In this document: positions 54,032 through 63,657 of the stretch, in pieces
How the letters are laid out: every line of letters starts with the position of its first letter
Numbering within the stretch: position 1 is the stretch's first letter
From: Rhizobium tumorigenes
GTDB lineage: Bacteria > Pseudomonadota > Alphaproteobacteria > Rhizobiales > Rhizobiaceae
Length of the DNA stretch: 64,000 nt
Assembly (NCBI RefSeq): GCF_003240565.2
Contig: NZ_CP117255.1
Location: 2,232,001-2,296,000, forward strand
Direction of reading: 5' to 3'
Notes under the pieces: model-generated
What the model saw: the letters and a program-made list of their open reading frames with translations, nothing else
What the model was told of the DNA's origin: nothing
The model's database searches: none
Program-made: the position numbers and the translations under genes

Positions 54032-54937
54032 TCAAGATGCGCTGGCTCGAGGTGTAACAACGCTGCACATCTGTTCCAGCGCGATGGACGCCTTGCTGGC
54101 GTGCCGCTCCTTGTGGCGCAGCAGGCGAAAACTGCGGGCCGGTAGCTCGAAGCCCGCCTTCACCAAAAGCCCCTGTTGCAGATAGAGACTGGCCGAGACG
54201 CTGGAAATCGCCGCCGCGCAGGCGCCTGCCTGCACGGCCGATAGAACCGCTTCGTTGGATGGGAAGACCAGCGCGACCTGCATGTCCTGCGGCGAAATTC
54301 CGAAACCCCGCATTGCCTCCTCGAAGGCCGAGCGGGTGCCCGACCCTTTCTCGCGCATCACCCAGAGACTGTCGGCCACGAGGTTGGCTGCTGACAGCGT
54401 CCGGCCATCCGCCCACGGGTGGTCCGGCGCCACCACCACCGATAGCGCATCGCTTGCAACAACGACGGACGACAGTTCCGGTGCGTCGATTTCGCCCTCC
54501 ACCAGCCCGAGTTCCGCCTCGCCGGCGATGACTGCATCCGCGACGGTGCGGGTATTGCCGATGGTCAGGCTGAGATCGATGCCGGGATAGGCCTGGTGGA
54601 AGCGCATCATGACCGGCGGCAACCAGTAGCTGGCGATGGTCTGGCTAGCGTAGAGATCGAGTTGGCCGCGCTGCAGTCCGCCGAGCTCCGACAGCATCAG
54701 TTCGGCCGCGCGCACGCGCGCCAGTGTCGCCCGCGCCTCGTTCAAAAACACCCGTCCCGTCTGCGTCAGCTCGATCCGTCGCCCGACGCGATGAAACAGT
54801 TCCACGCCGTAGAACGCCTCGAGGTTCTTGATCGAGGCGCTGACGGCTGAGGGCGTCAGACGTATGGCTTGCGCGGCCCGGGTGAGGTGCTCCCGCTCGG
54901 CAACGGCAACGAAGATGGCAAGCTGTTCAAACGTCAT
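54032..54937 (-). CDS. LysR-family regulator
   Basis: 301 residues from MTFEQLAIFVAVAEREHL; two upstream ATGs (54958, 54970) would place codons over the palindrome at 54946-54964. The winged helix has HLTRAAQAIRLTPSAVSASIKNLEAFYGVELFHRVGR. The effector domain follows from about residue 90. It is divergent from the YeiH-type exporter gene, the arrangement seen for yeiE-yeiH and similar LysR-UPF0324 pairs. Regulation of that exporter is the most likely role; effect on the downstream kinase/demethylase genes is possible. Confidence 0.9.
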   Translation of the reverse strand: MTFEQLAIFVAVAEREHLTRAAQAIRLTPSAVSASIKNLEAFYGVELFHRVGRRIELTQTGRVFLNEARATLARVRAAELMLSELGGLQRGQLDLYASQTIASYWLPPVMMRFHQAYPGIDLSLTIGNTRTVADAVIAGEAELGLVEGEIDAPELSSVVVASDALSVVVAPDHPWADGRTLSAANLVADSLWVMREKGSGTRSAFEEAMRGFGISPQDMQVALVFPSNEAVLSAVQAGACAAAISSVSASLYLQQGLLVKAGFELPARSFRLLRHKERHASKASIALEQMCSVVTPRASAS

Positions 54938-54945
54938 TGGCCAAC

Positions 54946-54964
54946 CGTTCGTTTTCATCGAACG
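54946..54964. promoter_or_regulatory. Candidate LysR operator
   Basis: CGTTCG-N7-CGAACG, perfect 6-bp arms, located 9 bp before the chosen LysR start and 76 bp before the YeiH-type gene. The location suits both autoregulation and control of the divergent gene. Confidence 0.5.
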
Positions 54965-55039
54965 AAACATGCCATAATATTCGATAGAAATCTACAACGC
55001 GCTGTAGGACACTTCGGGCACCAAACCAGAAGGTGACCC

Positions 55040-56053
55040 ATGTCTATAGCCTTGCGCTCACGTCACATTTTGCCAGGATTGGCACTTTGTCTTGCCGTCG
55101 CACTGGCTGCAGTGGCGGTCGAAAAGCTTGAGGTTGTGATGCTTGGTGGCCGATGGATCGAAGGTCTCATCCTGGCGATCGGCTTCGGCATCGCCGTTCG
55201 AACCGCATTGCCGCAGATGCCCTCGATGCGCGCGGGTATTGATTTCAGCGCCAAGATCCTGCTGGAAGTGGCGATCGTGCTGCTGGGCGCATCGATCAGC
55301 CTGTCGGCGATCCGGGGTGCTGGGTTACCGTTGATCGGCGCGATTGCCGGGGTGGTCCTGCTGTCGATAGCCATCAGCTACGCCATCGGTCGCCTGCTGG
55401 GCCTTCCGGGCAAGCTGGCGACGTTGATCGCCTGCGGCAATGCCATCTGTGGCAACTCCGCCATCGTCGCCGTTGCGCCGGTCATCGAGGCCGATGCCGA
55501 GGAAATCACTGCCGCACTGGCCTTCACCGCCGTGCTTGGCGTTTTCGCGGTGTTCCTGCTGCCGGTGCTGTTCGTCAGGGCGGGTCTCAGCCCGTCGCAA
55601 TACGGCGTCCTTGCCGGCTTGACGGTCTATGCCGTGCCTCAGGTGCTGGCTGCGACGGCACCTGCAGGCTTGCTGGCCGTCCAGACGGGCACGTTGGTCA
55701 AGCTCGTGCGCGTGCTGATGCTCGGCCCCGTCATCGTCATGATCGGAACGATGATGAAGGGCGTGAAGACGGAACTCCCGGCACAGCACCACTCCATCGT
55801 GCCGTGGTTCATCGTCGGCTTCGTGCTGATGATGGGCTTGCGCTCGTTCGGCCTCATCCCGGAGGTCGCCCTTTTGCCGATGACGTTCGTCGCCAACACG
55901 CTGACGGTGGTCGCCATGGCAGCGCTGGGATTGTCGGTGGACATTCGGGTTGTCGGCCACGCCGGTGGCCGGGTGATCGCGGCAGCGACGCTATCGTTGC
56001 TTGTTCTCGGCGGGCTGAGCTGGATCGTCATTGCCGTTTTGCAGATCCAGTAG
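55040..56053 (+). CDS. YeiH-family (UPF0324) putative sulfate exporter
   Basis: 337 residues with about ten membrane helices. The characteristic block GKLATLIACGNAICGNSAIVAVAPVIEADAEEITAALAFTAVLG and the second motif FVRAGLSPSQYGVLAGLTVYAVPQVLAA define the family. The proposed substrates in the family are sulfate or similar anions, but this is not established; E. coli YeiH is uncharacterised in detail. ATG at 55040 follows AAGGTGACCC. Transcribed alone, divergent from its LysR partner. Confidence 0.88.
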   Translation: MSIALRSRHILPGLALCLAVALAAVAVEKLEVVMLGGRWIEGLILAIGFGIAVRTALPQMPSMRAGIDFSAKILLEVAIVLLGASISLSAIRGAGLPLIGAIAGVVLLSIAISYAIGRLLGLPGKLATLIACGNAICGNSAIVAVAPVIEADAEEITAALAFTAVLGVFAVFLLPVLFVRAGLSPSQYGVLAGLTVYAVPQVLAATAPAGLLAVQTGTLVKLVRVLMLGPVIVMIGTMMKGVKTELPAQHHSIVPWFIVGFVLMMGLRSFGLIPEVALLPMTFVANTLTVVAMAALGLSVDIRVVGHAGGRVIAAATLSLLVLGGLSWIVIAVLQIQ

Positions 56054-56075
56054 AACGCCTGCGGCTACAGCTGGT

Positions 56076-57881
56076 CTACGCGCTGTCTGCCGGCATCTGT
56101 GACAGCAGCGTGAAGATGTCGGCCGCCGGGCTCGGATAGCCGAGAGCAAAACCCTGCAGCCCGTCGCAGCCGACCTCTCCCAGCACCCGGGCATGCTCCT
56201 CGGATTCGACACCCTCGGCAATAACTTCGACATTCAATGTCTTGGCAATCTCCACGATCGACGCCACAAGGCGTCGCTGCTCTTCCGACACGGTAATGTT
56301 GGTGACGAGCTGGCGATCGATCTTCAGCCGCTTCGGCCGCAAGCTGACCAGCCCGATCAACGACGCATGCCCCGACCCGAAATCGTCGATCTCGATATCG
56401 ACACCCAGCGTCTTCAGACCCGCGATATTCGAGACGACGATATCATCGCAATCATCGAGGAAAATCGTTTCAACCAGCTCGAAAACGATAGATTCCGGCG
56501 GGATATCGAGCCTGTTCAATTTCTGGATCAGTTGCGGGTCGTTGAGCCGTTTGGCAGACACATTGACCGCAATGCGCGGCGGCACGATACCTTCCGCCCG
56601 CCATCGTCCGTAGTCAGCAAGGGCCTGCTCCAGAACCGCGGCATCAATTTCGGCTTCCAGACCGTATTCCTGGGCAACCTTGAGGAAGGTCCCCGGAAGC
56701 ATCAGGCCATGCACGGGATGCTTCCAGCGCGCCAGGGCCTCGAGGCCAAAGATGCGCCGCGTGCGCGCATCCACCTGCACCTGGTAATAGGGGATGATTT
56801 CGTGGCGCTGCAATGCAAGCTTGAGGTCGCCGGCCAATTGCCTTTTGCCCAGCAGATCGGATTGCAGCTTTGCACTGAAAAACTGCACCCTGTTGCGACC
56901 AAGTTTCTTCGCCTGGTAAAGCGCCAGATCGGATTCCGCCAGAATATTCCCGGCCTTTGAAGTCATATTCCACGCGATACCGACCGAGGCATTCGTCTGC
57001 ACGACGCCGGCTGCGAAAGGGACATCGGCGCGCAGCGCAGAGAGGGCGCGGTCGGCCAGCGTCTCCAGCACGCCGGCCTCGGCCACGTTGGTCAGCAGGA
57101 CTACGAATTCGTCGCCTCCGATGCGGGCAACCATGCTCGCTCCGGAAACGGCGCCGGAAAGACGCGCGGCGGTGGCCTTCAGCATGGCGTCGCCAGCCGC
57201 ATGCCCGAGCTTGTCGTTGATCTCCTTGAAGCGGTCGAGATCGATATGAATGACGGCGAGGCTCTCGACCGTCGGATCGCCCAACAGCTCGGCAAGCCGG
57301 CGGTCAAAATAGCGGCGATTGGGCAAGCCGGTGAGATAATCATGGTTGGCAGCGTGCTCGACCAGCCCTTTGCTGCGCTCCACCGCGACCGCCCTCGCCT
57401 CTGCCACAGACTTTTGTTCCGCCAGTTCGCGGGTCAGGATGACGTCGGCGGTGACGTCCCACTCGGCGCCGATGATCGACACAGAGCCCTCGGGCCCCTC
57501 GTAGAAACGTGCGCTCGAGCGGATGTGGCGCGTCTGGCCGTCGGCAAGAATGATGCGAAAATGGGAGTTGTATCGGCCTCTGGAGGCCACAGCTAAATCG
57601 AATTCGGCAGAGGCTCTGTCTCGGTCGTCGGGATGAAGCGCGTTTAGCCAGATGTCACCGGTTACCCTGCCCAACATGCCGGTCCCGTAGAGCCGGTGCA
57701 TGGAGAGGTCCCAGACCATGCTGTCATCCCGGAGATCGTGCTCCCACACACCAATTTGCGACGTCTCCAGCGCCAGCTCCAACCTCCTCACGAGATCCTG
57801 GAACTCCTGCTCTGTCCGACCCGCATCGATAGATGGTTCTGCGATCTCCGCTCCTCCCGACGCCAAGGCAATGCGACACAC
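56076..57881 (-). CDS. PAS-GGDEF-EAL c-di-GMP turnover protein
   Basis: 601 residues from a GTG. A PAS domain occupies about 35-150 (IGVWEHDLRDDSMVWDLSMHRLYG), then a GGDEF domain (about 180-335) with intact RIGGDEFVVLL, and an EAL domain (about 350-595) with intact FGLEALARWKHP and metal-site motifs NVSAKRLND, FELVETIFLDD, IEIDDFGSGH, KIDRQLV and EGVES. Both halves look catalytically competent, so it may make or degrade cyclic di-GMP depending on the PAS signal. No membrane segment is seen, so it should be cytoplasmic. It is isolated between yeiH and the efflux operon. Confidence 0.92.
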   Translation of the reverse strand: MCRIALASGGAEIAEPSIDAGRTEQEFQDLVRRLELALETSQIGVWEHDLRDDSMVWDLSMHRLYGTGMLGRVTGDIWLNALHPDDRDRASAEFDLAVASRGRYNSHFRIILADGQTRHIRSSARFYEGPEGSVSIIGAEWDVTADVILTRELAEQKSVAEARAVAVERSKGLVEHAANHDYLTGLPNRRYFDRRLAELLGDPTVESLAVIHIDLDRFKEINDKLGHAAGDAMLKATAARLSGAVSGASMVARIGGDEFVVLLTNVAEAGVLETLADRALSALRADVPFAAGVVQTNASVGIAWNMTSKAGNILAESDLALYQAKKLGRNRVQFFSAKLQSDLLGKRQLAGDLKLALQRHEIIPYYQVQVDARTRRIFGLEALARWKHPVHGLMLPGTFLKVAQEYGLEAEIDAAVLEQALADYGRWRAEGIVPPRIAVNVSAKRLNDPQLIQKLNRLDIPPESIVFELVETIFLDDCDDIVVSNIAGLKTLGVDIEIDDFGSGHASLIGLVSLRPKRLKIDRQLVTNITVSEEQRRLVASIVEIAKTLNVEVIAEGVESEEHARVLGEVGCDGLQGFALGYPSPAADIFTLLSQMPADSA

Positions 57882-58034
57882 CCTGCCAACCTCAGATCAC
57901 GTCGCCTTGCTTTAGCCAATGTTAATAAACATCAGAAACGCGGGCGTCTACCTTTGTGATGCATTGGATGAGCAAAGCCACGGCATTCCGTGCCTTGGAC
58001 CTCTTGCGAAGATATATCTTATTCCCGAAACAAC

Positions 58035-58064
58035 AATGGGCGGACCCTTGCGGATCCGCCCATT
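58035..58064 (-). terminator. Intrinsic terminator of the efflux operon
   Basis: AATGGGCGGA-(10)-TCCGCCCATT, followed on the minus strand by a T-rich stretch (GTTGTTTCGG). It lies 39 bp past the RND gene stop. Confidence 0.8.
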
Positions 58065-58103
58065 CCGTCTGTCCGGGGAGGTCAAGCGCCGAACAGGCAA
58101 CTT

Positions 58104-61100
58104 CTATTCGGCAGCAATCCGGATGATCTCGGCGTTATGCTCCTCGTGCTGCTTAAGCGGACGGTTGCCCGACAGCTTGCGGATCAGCACGTAGAACACT
58201 GGCGTCATGAAGATGCCGAAGAACGTCACGCCGATCATGCCGGAGAACACTGCCACGCCCATGGCCGCGCGCATCTCGGCGCCGGCACCTGTCGAGGTGA
58301 TCAGAGGGACGACGCCCATGATGAAGGCCATCGATGTCATCAGGATCGGCCGCAGCCGCAAACGGCTGGCTTCCATGGCAGCCTGTACAGGCGTCCTGCC
58401 GGCAAACTCGAGTTCGCGGGCAAATTCGACGATCAGGATGGCGTTCTTCGCCGATAGCCCAACCAGCACCATCAACCCGATCTGGGTGAAGATGTTGTTG
58501 TCGCCTCCCATCAGCCAGACCCCGGTCAGCGCCGCAAAGACCCCCATAGGGACAATCATGACGATCGCCAGCGGCAGTGCGAGGCTTTCGTACTGTGCGG
58601 CCAGCACGAGGTAGACGAGCAGCAAGGCCAGCGGGAAAATGATCAGTCCGGAATTTCCGGCGATGATCTGCTGATAGGTCAGGTCGGTCCACTCGTAGCC
58701 GATGCCTTTTGGCAGAGTATCTGCCGCAATCCGCTCGACTGCTGCCTGCGCCTGGCCGGATGAAAACCCGGGTGCCGCGCCGCCGTTGATATCGGCAGCC
58801 AGGAAGCCGTTGTAGCGCGTCGTCCGCTCAGGCCCGGTGCTGGCCTCGACCTTCAGCAACGCCGAAAGCGGGATCATCTGCCCTGTCGACGAGCGCACCT
58901 TCAACTGCCCGATATCGCCGGGATGAGCCCGAAACTTGGCATCCGCCTGTATTCGGACGCTATAGGTACGTCCGAAAGCGTTGAAGTCGTTGACGTAGAG
59001 CGAGCCGAGATAGATCTGCAGCGTATCGAAGACATCCGTCACCGAGACACCCAGCTGCTCTGCCTTGGCGCGATCGAGGTCGGCGTAAAGCTGAGGCACG
59101 TTGATCTGGAAGCTCGAGAACAGACCCGCAAGCTCAGGCGCCTGATAGGCCTTGGCCAGAAACGCCTTGTTGGCTTCGTCGAGGGCCTGGTAGCCAAGTC
59201 CAGCCTTGTCCTCGAGCTGCAGCTTGAAGCCGCCGGTGGTGCCGAGGCCCTGGACGGGCGGCGGCGGGAACATGGCGATGAACGCTTCCTGGATGCCGCC
59301 GAACTTCTTGTTCAGCTGCATGGCGATGGCGCCGCTCGACAGATCGGGTGTCGTACGCTCCTCGAACGGCTTCAGCTTGACGAAGATGACGCCGGCATTC
59401 GAGGAGTTGGTGAACCCGTTGATCGACAGGCCGGGGAAAGCGATCGAATGCTCGACGCCCGGCTCCTTCATGGCGATCTCGCTCATCCGCTCGATGACAT
59501 TCTGCGTCCGGTCAAGGCTGGCGGCATCCGGCAGCTGGGCAAAGCCGATCAGATACTGTTTATCCTGGGCAGGCACGAACCCGCCCGGCACCGCCTGGAA
59601 CAGAAAGTAGGTGGCGCCGATCAGGGCGAGATAGACGACCATGACGACGCTCTTCATCGACAGGATGCCGCCGACCCCACGGCCATAGCCGTTCGAACCG
59701 CGCTGGAAGACAGTATTGAAGCCACGGAAGAACCAGCCAAGGCCCTTGTCCATCACCCGCGTCAGCCAGTCCTTCGGGGCATGGTGGTCCCGCAGCAGCA
59801 GCGATGCCAGAGCCGGAGACAGCGTCAGCGAGTTGAAAGCCGAAATGACCGTGGAAATGGCGATTGTCAGCGCGAACTGCCGATAGAATTGGCCGGACAG
59901 GCCCGAGATGAAGGCAAGCGGCACGAACACCGCGACCAGCACCAGGGCGATAGCAACGATCGGGCCGGAGACTTCCTTCATCGCCCGGTAGGTAGCGTCC
60001 CTCGGAGATAGGCCGTTCTCGATGTTGCGCTCGACGTTTTCTACCACGACGATGGCGTCGTCGACGACGATACCGATGGCCAGCACCAGCCCGAACAGGC
60101 TGAGGGCATTGATCGAGAAGCCGAACATGTACATGACGCCGAAGGTACCGATGATCGACACCGGCACTGCCACCAGCGGAATGATCGACGCACGCCATGT
60201 CTGCAGGAACAGGATGACGACAACGACGACCAGCGCGATGGCTTCGAGCAGGGTATGGACGACCTTGTCGATCGAGGTGCGGACAAACTCGGTGGTGTCG
60301 TAGACGATCTCGTATTTCACGCCGTCAGGCATCGCCTGCTGCAGCTCGTTCATGGTCTTGTGGACCTCGTCCGAGATGGTAATGGCGTTGGAGCCGGGTG
60401 CCTGGAAAACCGGGATGGCGACAGCGGACTTGCCGTCGAGCAGCGAGCGCAGCGAATAATCGGATGCACCGAGCTCGACGCGGGCGACATCGCGCAGGCG
60501 GGTGATCTCGCCGTTGGTACCGCTCTTGACGATGATGTTGCCGAATTCCTCCGGCGTCTGCAGGCGGCCCTGCGCATTGACATTGAGCTGCACGTCGATG
60601 CCGGTAAGGTTCGGAGACGCGCCGATGACGCCGGCGGCAGCCTGTACGTTCTGCGCCCGGATGGCGTTGGCAATATCGTCGGCCGCAAGCCCGCGTTCAG
60701 CGGTCTTCTGCGGGTCGACCCAGACGCGCATGGCATAGTCGCCGGACCCGAAGATCTCGACCTGGCCAACGCCCTGGATGCGCGCCAGCCGATCCTTTAC
60801 GTTAAGGACCGCATAGTTGCGCAAGTATGTGATGTCGTAGCGATTATCCGGCGACACCAGATGCACGACCATCATCAGGTCGGGCGAACTCTTGACGGTG
60901 TTGATACCGAGATCGCGGACGTTCTGCGGCAGCCGCGGCTCGGCCTGCGAAACGCGGTTCTGCACCAGCTGCTGCGCCTTGTCCGGGTCGGTGCCGAGCT
61001 TGAAGGTCACTGTCAGCGTCATCAGGCCGTTGGATGTGGCCTGGCTGGACATGTAGAGCATGCCCTCGACGCCGTTGATCTGCTCTTCGATCGGCGTTGC

Positions 61101-61289
61101 CACCGTCTCGGATATGACCTTCGGATTGGCACCCGGATATTGCGCGGTGACGACAATCGATGGCGGCACGACTTCCGGATATTCCGAAATCGGCAGCAGT
61201 CCCATGCCGATCAATCCTCCAACGAGGATCAGGACCGACAGCACGCCGGCAAACACCGGTCGGTCGACGAAAAAGCGAGACATGTTCAT
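58104..61289 (-). CDS. RND efflux pump inner-membrane transporter (BepE/MexB-like)
   Basis: 1061 residues from MNMSRFFVDRPVFAGVLSVL, with GGAGAGG eight bases upstream. Twelve membrane helices and two large periplasmic loops are arranged as in hydrophobe/amphiphile efflux RND proteins. The proton-relay aspartate pair is in ALSLFGLVLAIGIVVDDAIVVVENVERNIENG. The motif GPIVAIALVLVAVFVPLAFISGLSGQFYRQFALTIAISTVISAF matches MexB/AcrB TM5-6. It exports dyes, detergents or flavonoids by proton antiport with the adaptor gene 126 bp upstream. The outer-membrane partner is not in the window. Confidence 0.93.
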   Translation of the reverse strand: MNMSRFFVDRPVFAGVLSVLILVGGLIGMGLLPISEYPEVVPPSIVVTAQYPGANPKVISETVATPIEEQINGVEGMLYMSSQATSNGLMTLTVTFKLGTDPDKAQQLVQNRVSQAEPRLPQNVRDLGINTVKSSPDLMMVVHLVSPDNRYDITYLRNYAVLNVKDRLARIQGVGQVEIFGSGDYAMRVWVDPQKTAERGLAADDIANAIRAQNVQAAAGVIGASPNLTGIDVQLNVNAQGRLQTPEEFGNIIVKSGTNGEITRLRDVARVELGASDYSLRSLLDGKSAVAIPVFQAPGSNAITISDEVHKTMNELQQAMPDGVKYEIVYDTTEFVRTSIDKVVHTLLEAIALVVVVVILFLQTWRASIIPLVAVPVSIIGTFGVMYMFGFSINALSLFGLVLAIGIVVDDAIVVVENVERNIENGLSPRDATYRAMKEVSGPIVAIALVLVAVFVPLAFISGLSGQFYRQFALTIAISTVISAFNSLTLSPALASLLLRDHHAPKDWLTRVMDKGLGWFFRGFNTVFQRGSNGYGRGVGGILSMKSVVMVVYLALIGATYFLFQAVPGGFVPAQDKQYLIGFAQLPDAASLDRTQNVIERMSEIAMKEPGVEHSIAFPGLSINGFTNSSNAGVIFVKLKPFEERTTPDLSSGAIAMQLNKKFGGIQEAFIAMFPPPPVQGLGTTGGFKLQLEDKAGLGYQALDEANKAFLAKAYQAPELAGLFSSFQINVPQLYADLDRAKAEQLGVSVTDVFDTLQIYLGSLYVNDFNAFGRTYSVRIQADAKFRAHPGDIGQLKVRSSTGQMIPLSALLKVEASTGPERTTRYNGFLAADINGGAAPGFSSGQAQAAVERIAADTLPKGIGYEWTDLTYQQIIAGNSGLIIFPLALLLVYLVLAAQYESLALPLAIVMIVPMGVFAALTGVWLMGGDNNIFTQIGLMVLVGLSAKNAILIVEFARELEFAGRTPVQAAMEASRLRLRPILMTSMAFIMGVVPLITSTGAGAEMRAAMGVAVFSGMIGVTFFGIFMTPVFYVLIRKLSGNRPLKQHEEHNAEIIRIAAE

Positions 61290-61415
61290 GATGTGGCCCT
61301 CTCCAGGGATAACGGTGGACGCACTGCGCAGGACCACGCGGCAACTCCGCCGCAGGTCTCATGCCATTTGCAATTTTTAACCGACCGGGAGGCCCCCTCC
61401 CGGTCTTGAAGGCGC

Positions 61416-62618
61416 CTACTTCGAAGCGGCGACCTTCTGCTCGGGCTTCTGTTCAGGCTGCGGATCGACCAGTGCACCCGGGCGCACCCGCTGCAGGCCG
61501 TTGACGACGATCCGGTCGCCGACCTTGAGGCCCGATTCGACGATACGCTGGCCGTCATTGAGATCACCGAGCGTCACCTGCCGATAGACGAGCTTGTTGT
61601 CGGCGCCGACAAGAAACACGAACTTCTTGTCCTGATCGGTGCCCACGGCCCTGTCGTTGATGACGATCTTGTTTTCAGACTTCGGCTGGCCCATTCGCAC
61701 CCGAACGAACTGCCCGGGGATGAGATGGCCGCCCGGATTGGCAAAGACGGCGCGCACGCCGATGGTGCCGCTGGCAGTATCGACCTCGTTGCCGATCAGT
61801 TGCAGCTTGCCGGTGATCGGCGTGCCGCTGTCGCGTGTCGTACCGATCTCAACCGGGATCTGCTCGACCGGCGGCGCAACGCCGTCATTGGCCGTGAGCT
61901 GTCCGAGGGCACTGGTCACGGCCTGCTCGTCTGCATTGAAGCTGGCATAGATCGGATCGACCGAAACCAGCGTCGTCAGCGCCGGAGACGCCGAGCCGGC
62001 AGCGACGAGGTTGCCGGCGGTAACCTCAAGCTTGCCGACACGACCAGCTATCGGTGCGCGGACCTGCGTGTAGTCGAGGTTGAGCTGGGCGGTCTGCAGG
62101 GCTGCCTGGGCCGCCTGGACATTCGCCTGCGCTTCTGAATAGGCGCTCGCCCTGGTGTCGAGGTCGCTCTGCGAAATCGTCTTGTTGTCGGAAAGGCGAC
62201 GACCGCGGTCGAGTTCGAGCTTGGCAAGATCGACGCGCGAAGCGGCGGCTTCGACCTGCGCCTTTGCCTGGGCAACGGCTGCCTGATAGGGCGCCGGATC
62301 GATGGTCAGCAACAGGTCGCCAGGCTTTACCAGTGCTCCTTCGCGGAAGTTGACCGACTGGATGGCACCCGCGACGCGCGGACGGATGGACACCCGTTCG
62401 ATCGCTTCAAGCCGTCCGGAAAACTCCTCCCACGCCGTCACGTCTGCAGCTGCAACGGTGGCGACGGTCACGGGAACGGCCGCCGGCGCCGCTGCCTTGG
62501 CAGGCTCGCTGGCAACCGCGCCACGTGGCAGGTCTAGATAGAAGGCTGCTCCGGAAACCGATGCAGCAAGGCTTATGCCGGCGCCCCACAGGGCCCAGCG
62601 CTTGTCTTTGGTTGTCAT
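61416..62618 (-). CDS. RND efflux periplasmic adaptor (BepD/MexA-like)
   Basis: 400 residues. The N-terminal anchor (about residues 8-28) has no lipobox cysteine. The biotinyl-lipoyl domain halves are visible (GRLEAIERVSIRPRVAGAIQSVNFREGALVKPGDLLLTID and LDYTQVRAPIAGRVGKLEVTAGNLV), framing an alpha-hairpin (about 110-175). It bridges the inner-membrane pump and an outer-membrane channel. It lies between the hydrolase gene (59 bp upstream) and the pump gene (126 bp downstream), all on one strand. Confidence 0.93.
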   Translation of the reverse strand: MTTKDKRWALWGAGISLAASVSGAAFYLDLPRGAVASEPAKAAAPAAVPVTVATVAAADVTAWEEFSGRLEAIERVSIRPRVAGAIQSVNFREGALVKPGDLLLTIDPAPYQAAVAQAKAQVEAAASRVDLAKLELDRGRRLSDNKTISQSDLDTRASAYSEAQANVQAAQAALQTAQLNLDYTQVRAPIAGRVGKLEVTAGNLVAAGSASPALTTLVSVDPIYASFNADEQAVTSALGQLTANDGVAPPVEQIPVEIGTTRDSGTPITGKLQLIGNEVDTASGTIGVRAVFANPGGHLIPGQFVRVRMGQPKSENKIVINDRAVGTDQDKKFVFLVGADNKLVYRQVTLGDLNDGQRIVESGLKVGDRIVVNGLQRVRPGALVDPQPEQKPEQKVAASK

Positions 62619-62677
62619 TGCATTCTCTCCTTTTCAGCCCCGGCTTGGGATCCCGGGCTGCAGATCACTGGCTTCAA

Positions 62678-63487
62678 TCAGCCAGGCCGAACACGAATAT
62701 CGTCTATGAAACTCTTGAAACTCTTGCAGATATCACCCTGCCAGGTTTGCTCGTCGGTCGATTGCCCGCCATAAATTCTTGCCCAGCCCATACCGGCGGG
62801 CAGGATGCGCTGCTGGACAGAAACACCTGCCTTTTCCAGCAATTTACCGTATTCCACGCTCTCGTCGCGCAACGGATCGTCCTCTGCCGTCAACAGCAAG
62901 GTCGGCGCCACGCCCGAGAGCCGCGAACAGAACCGCGGCGCGGCATAGGGATGACACACACCACCGAGGAAACCCAGATAGTGGTTCCAGCCCTCGCTCC
63001 AGCGTTCACGCATCCCGCTCCTGTCGGCGCACTGAAACGACTTGCTGCCCATGAACGGGTCTAGCAGAGGCGAGATCAGCACCTGGCCGTCGAGCATCCC
63101 AGGCATCTGGTCGCGCGCCTTCAGGGCAACGCCAGCTGCAAGGTTTCCGCCCGACTCTTCGCCGGCAACAAGTAAAAGCGACTTCTTGCCACCTAGCTCG
63201 CGCTTGCGGGCAAGATATTCCAATACGCCGTAGGCATATTCGAGCGACTTCGGAAAACCGTTGTCGGTCGGCCCACTGCAATCCGCATCGACGACGATGG
63301 CTCCGGCATCTGCCAGGCACTCCGCGACGGGACGACCAACATAGACCGCTTTGTCCAGAAAGGCGCCACCGTGAAGATATAGCACGACCGGCGCTGTCTT
63401 GTCGTCAAGCGAGTCACAGAACACACGCGCAGAAACCGGACCTGTGGCCACGCCTTCCAACACAACTTCCTTAAACGGGGCACGCAT
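62678..63487 (-). CDS. HSL-family alpha/beta hydrolase lacking an evident catalytic histidine
   Basis: 269 residues from MRAPFKEVVLEGVATG, with GGGAG upstream. The oxyanion motif VLYLHGGAFLDK and nucleophile elbow VAGEESGGNLAAG (S112) are present, and an acid is available in TAEDDPLRDE. In this family the catalytic histidine normally follows in a HGF-like motif about 30 residues later, but the C-terminal 70 residues here contain no histidine (PAGMGWARIYGG stands at the place). The enzyme may be inactive, use another residue, or bind ligands only. It precedes the efflux adaptor gene by 59 bp and probably shares its promoter. Confidence 0.78.
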   Translation of the reverse strand: MRAPFKEVVLEGVATGPVSARVFCDSLDDKTAPVVLYLHGGAFLDKAVYVGRPVAECLADAGAIVVDADCSGPTDNGFPKSLEYAYGVLEYLARKRELGGKKSLLLVAGEESGGNLAAGVALKARDQMPGMLDGQVLISPLLDPFMGSKSFQCADRSGMRERWSEGWNHYLGFLGGVCHPYAAPRFCSRLSGVAPTLLLTAEDDPLRDESVEYGKLLEKAGVSVQQRILPAGMGWARIYGGQSTDEQTWQGDICKSFKSFIDDIRVRPG

Positions 63488-63657
63488 CGAGGGCTCCCAA
63501 CTGAGTGGATCGACCAAACGAGATCAATTCCGCCTCATCTCTTGGGTGGAACATATTGTTATTCCGTTTTACAGATAAGTCCCCTATATTCGATCAGACT
63601 ATTCACGATCTCGAACAATGAGCTGTTTTCCATAAACCGGCTCAGGATGATTACAGG

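Noticed and set aside
62635..62660. Terminator between the hydrolase and the efflux adaptor genes
   Set aside because: The stem (CAGCCC...GGGCTG) has a mismatch near its base and no T-run on the minus strand, so it is unlikely to end transcription.
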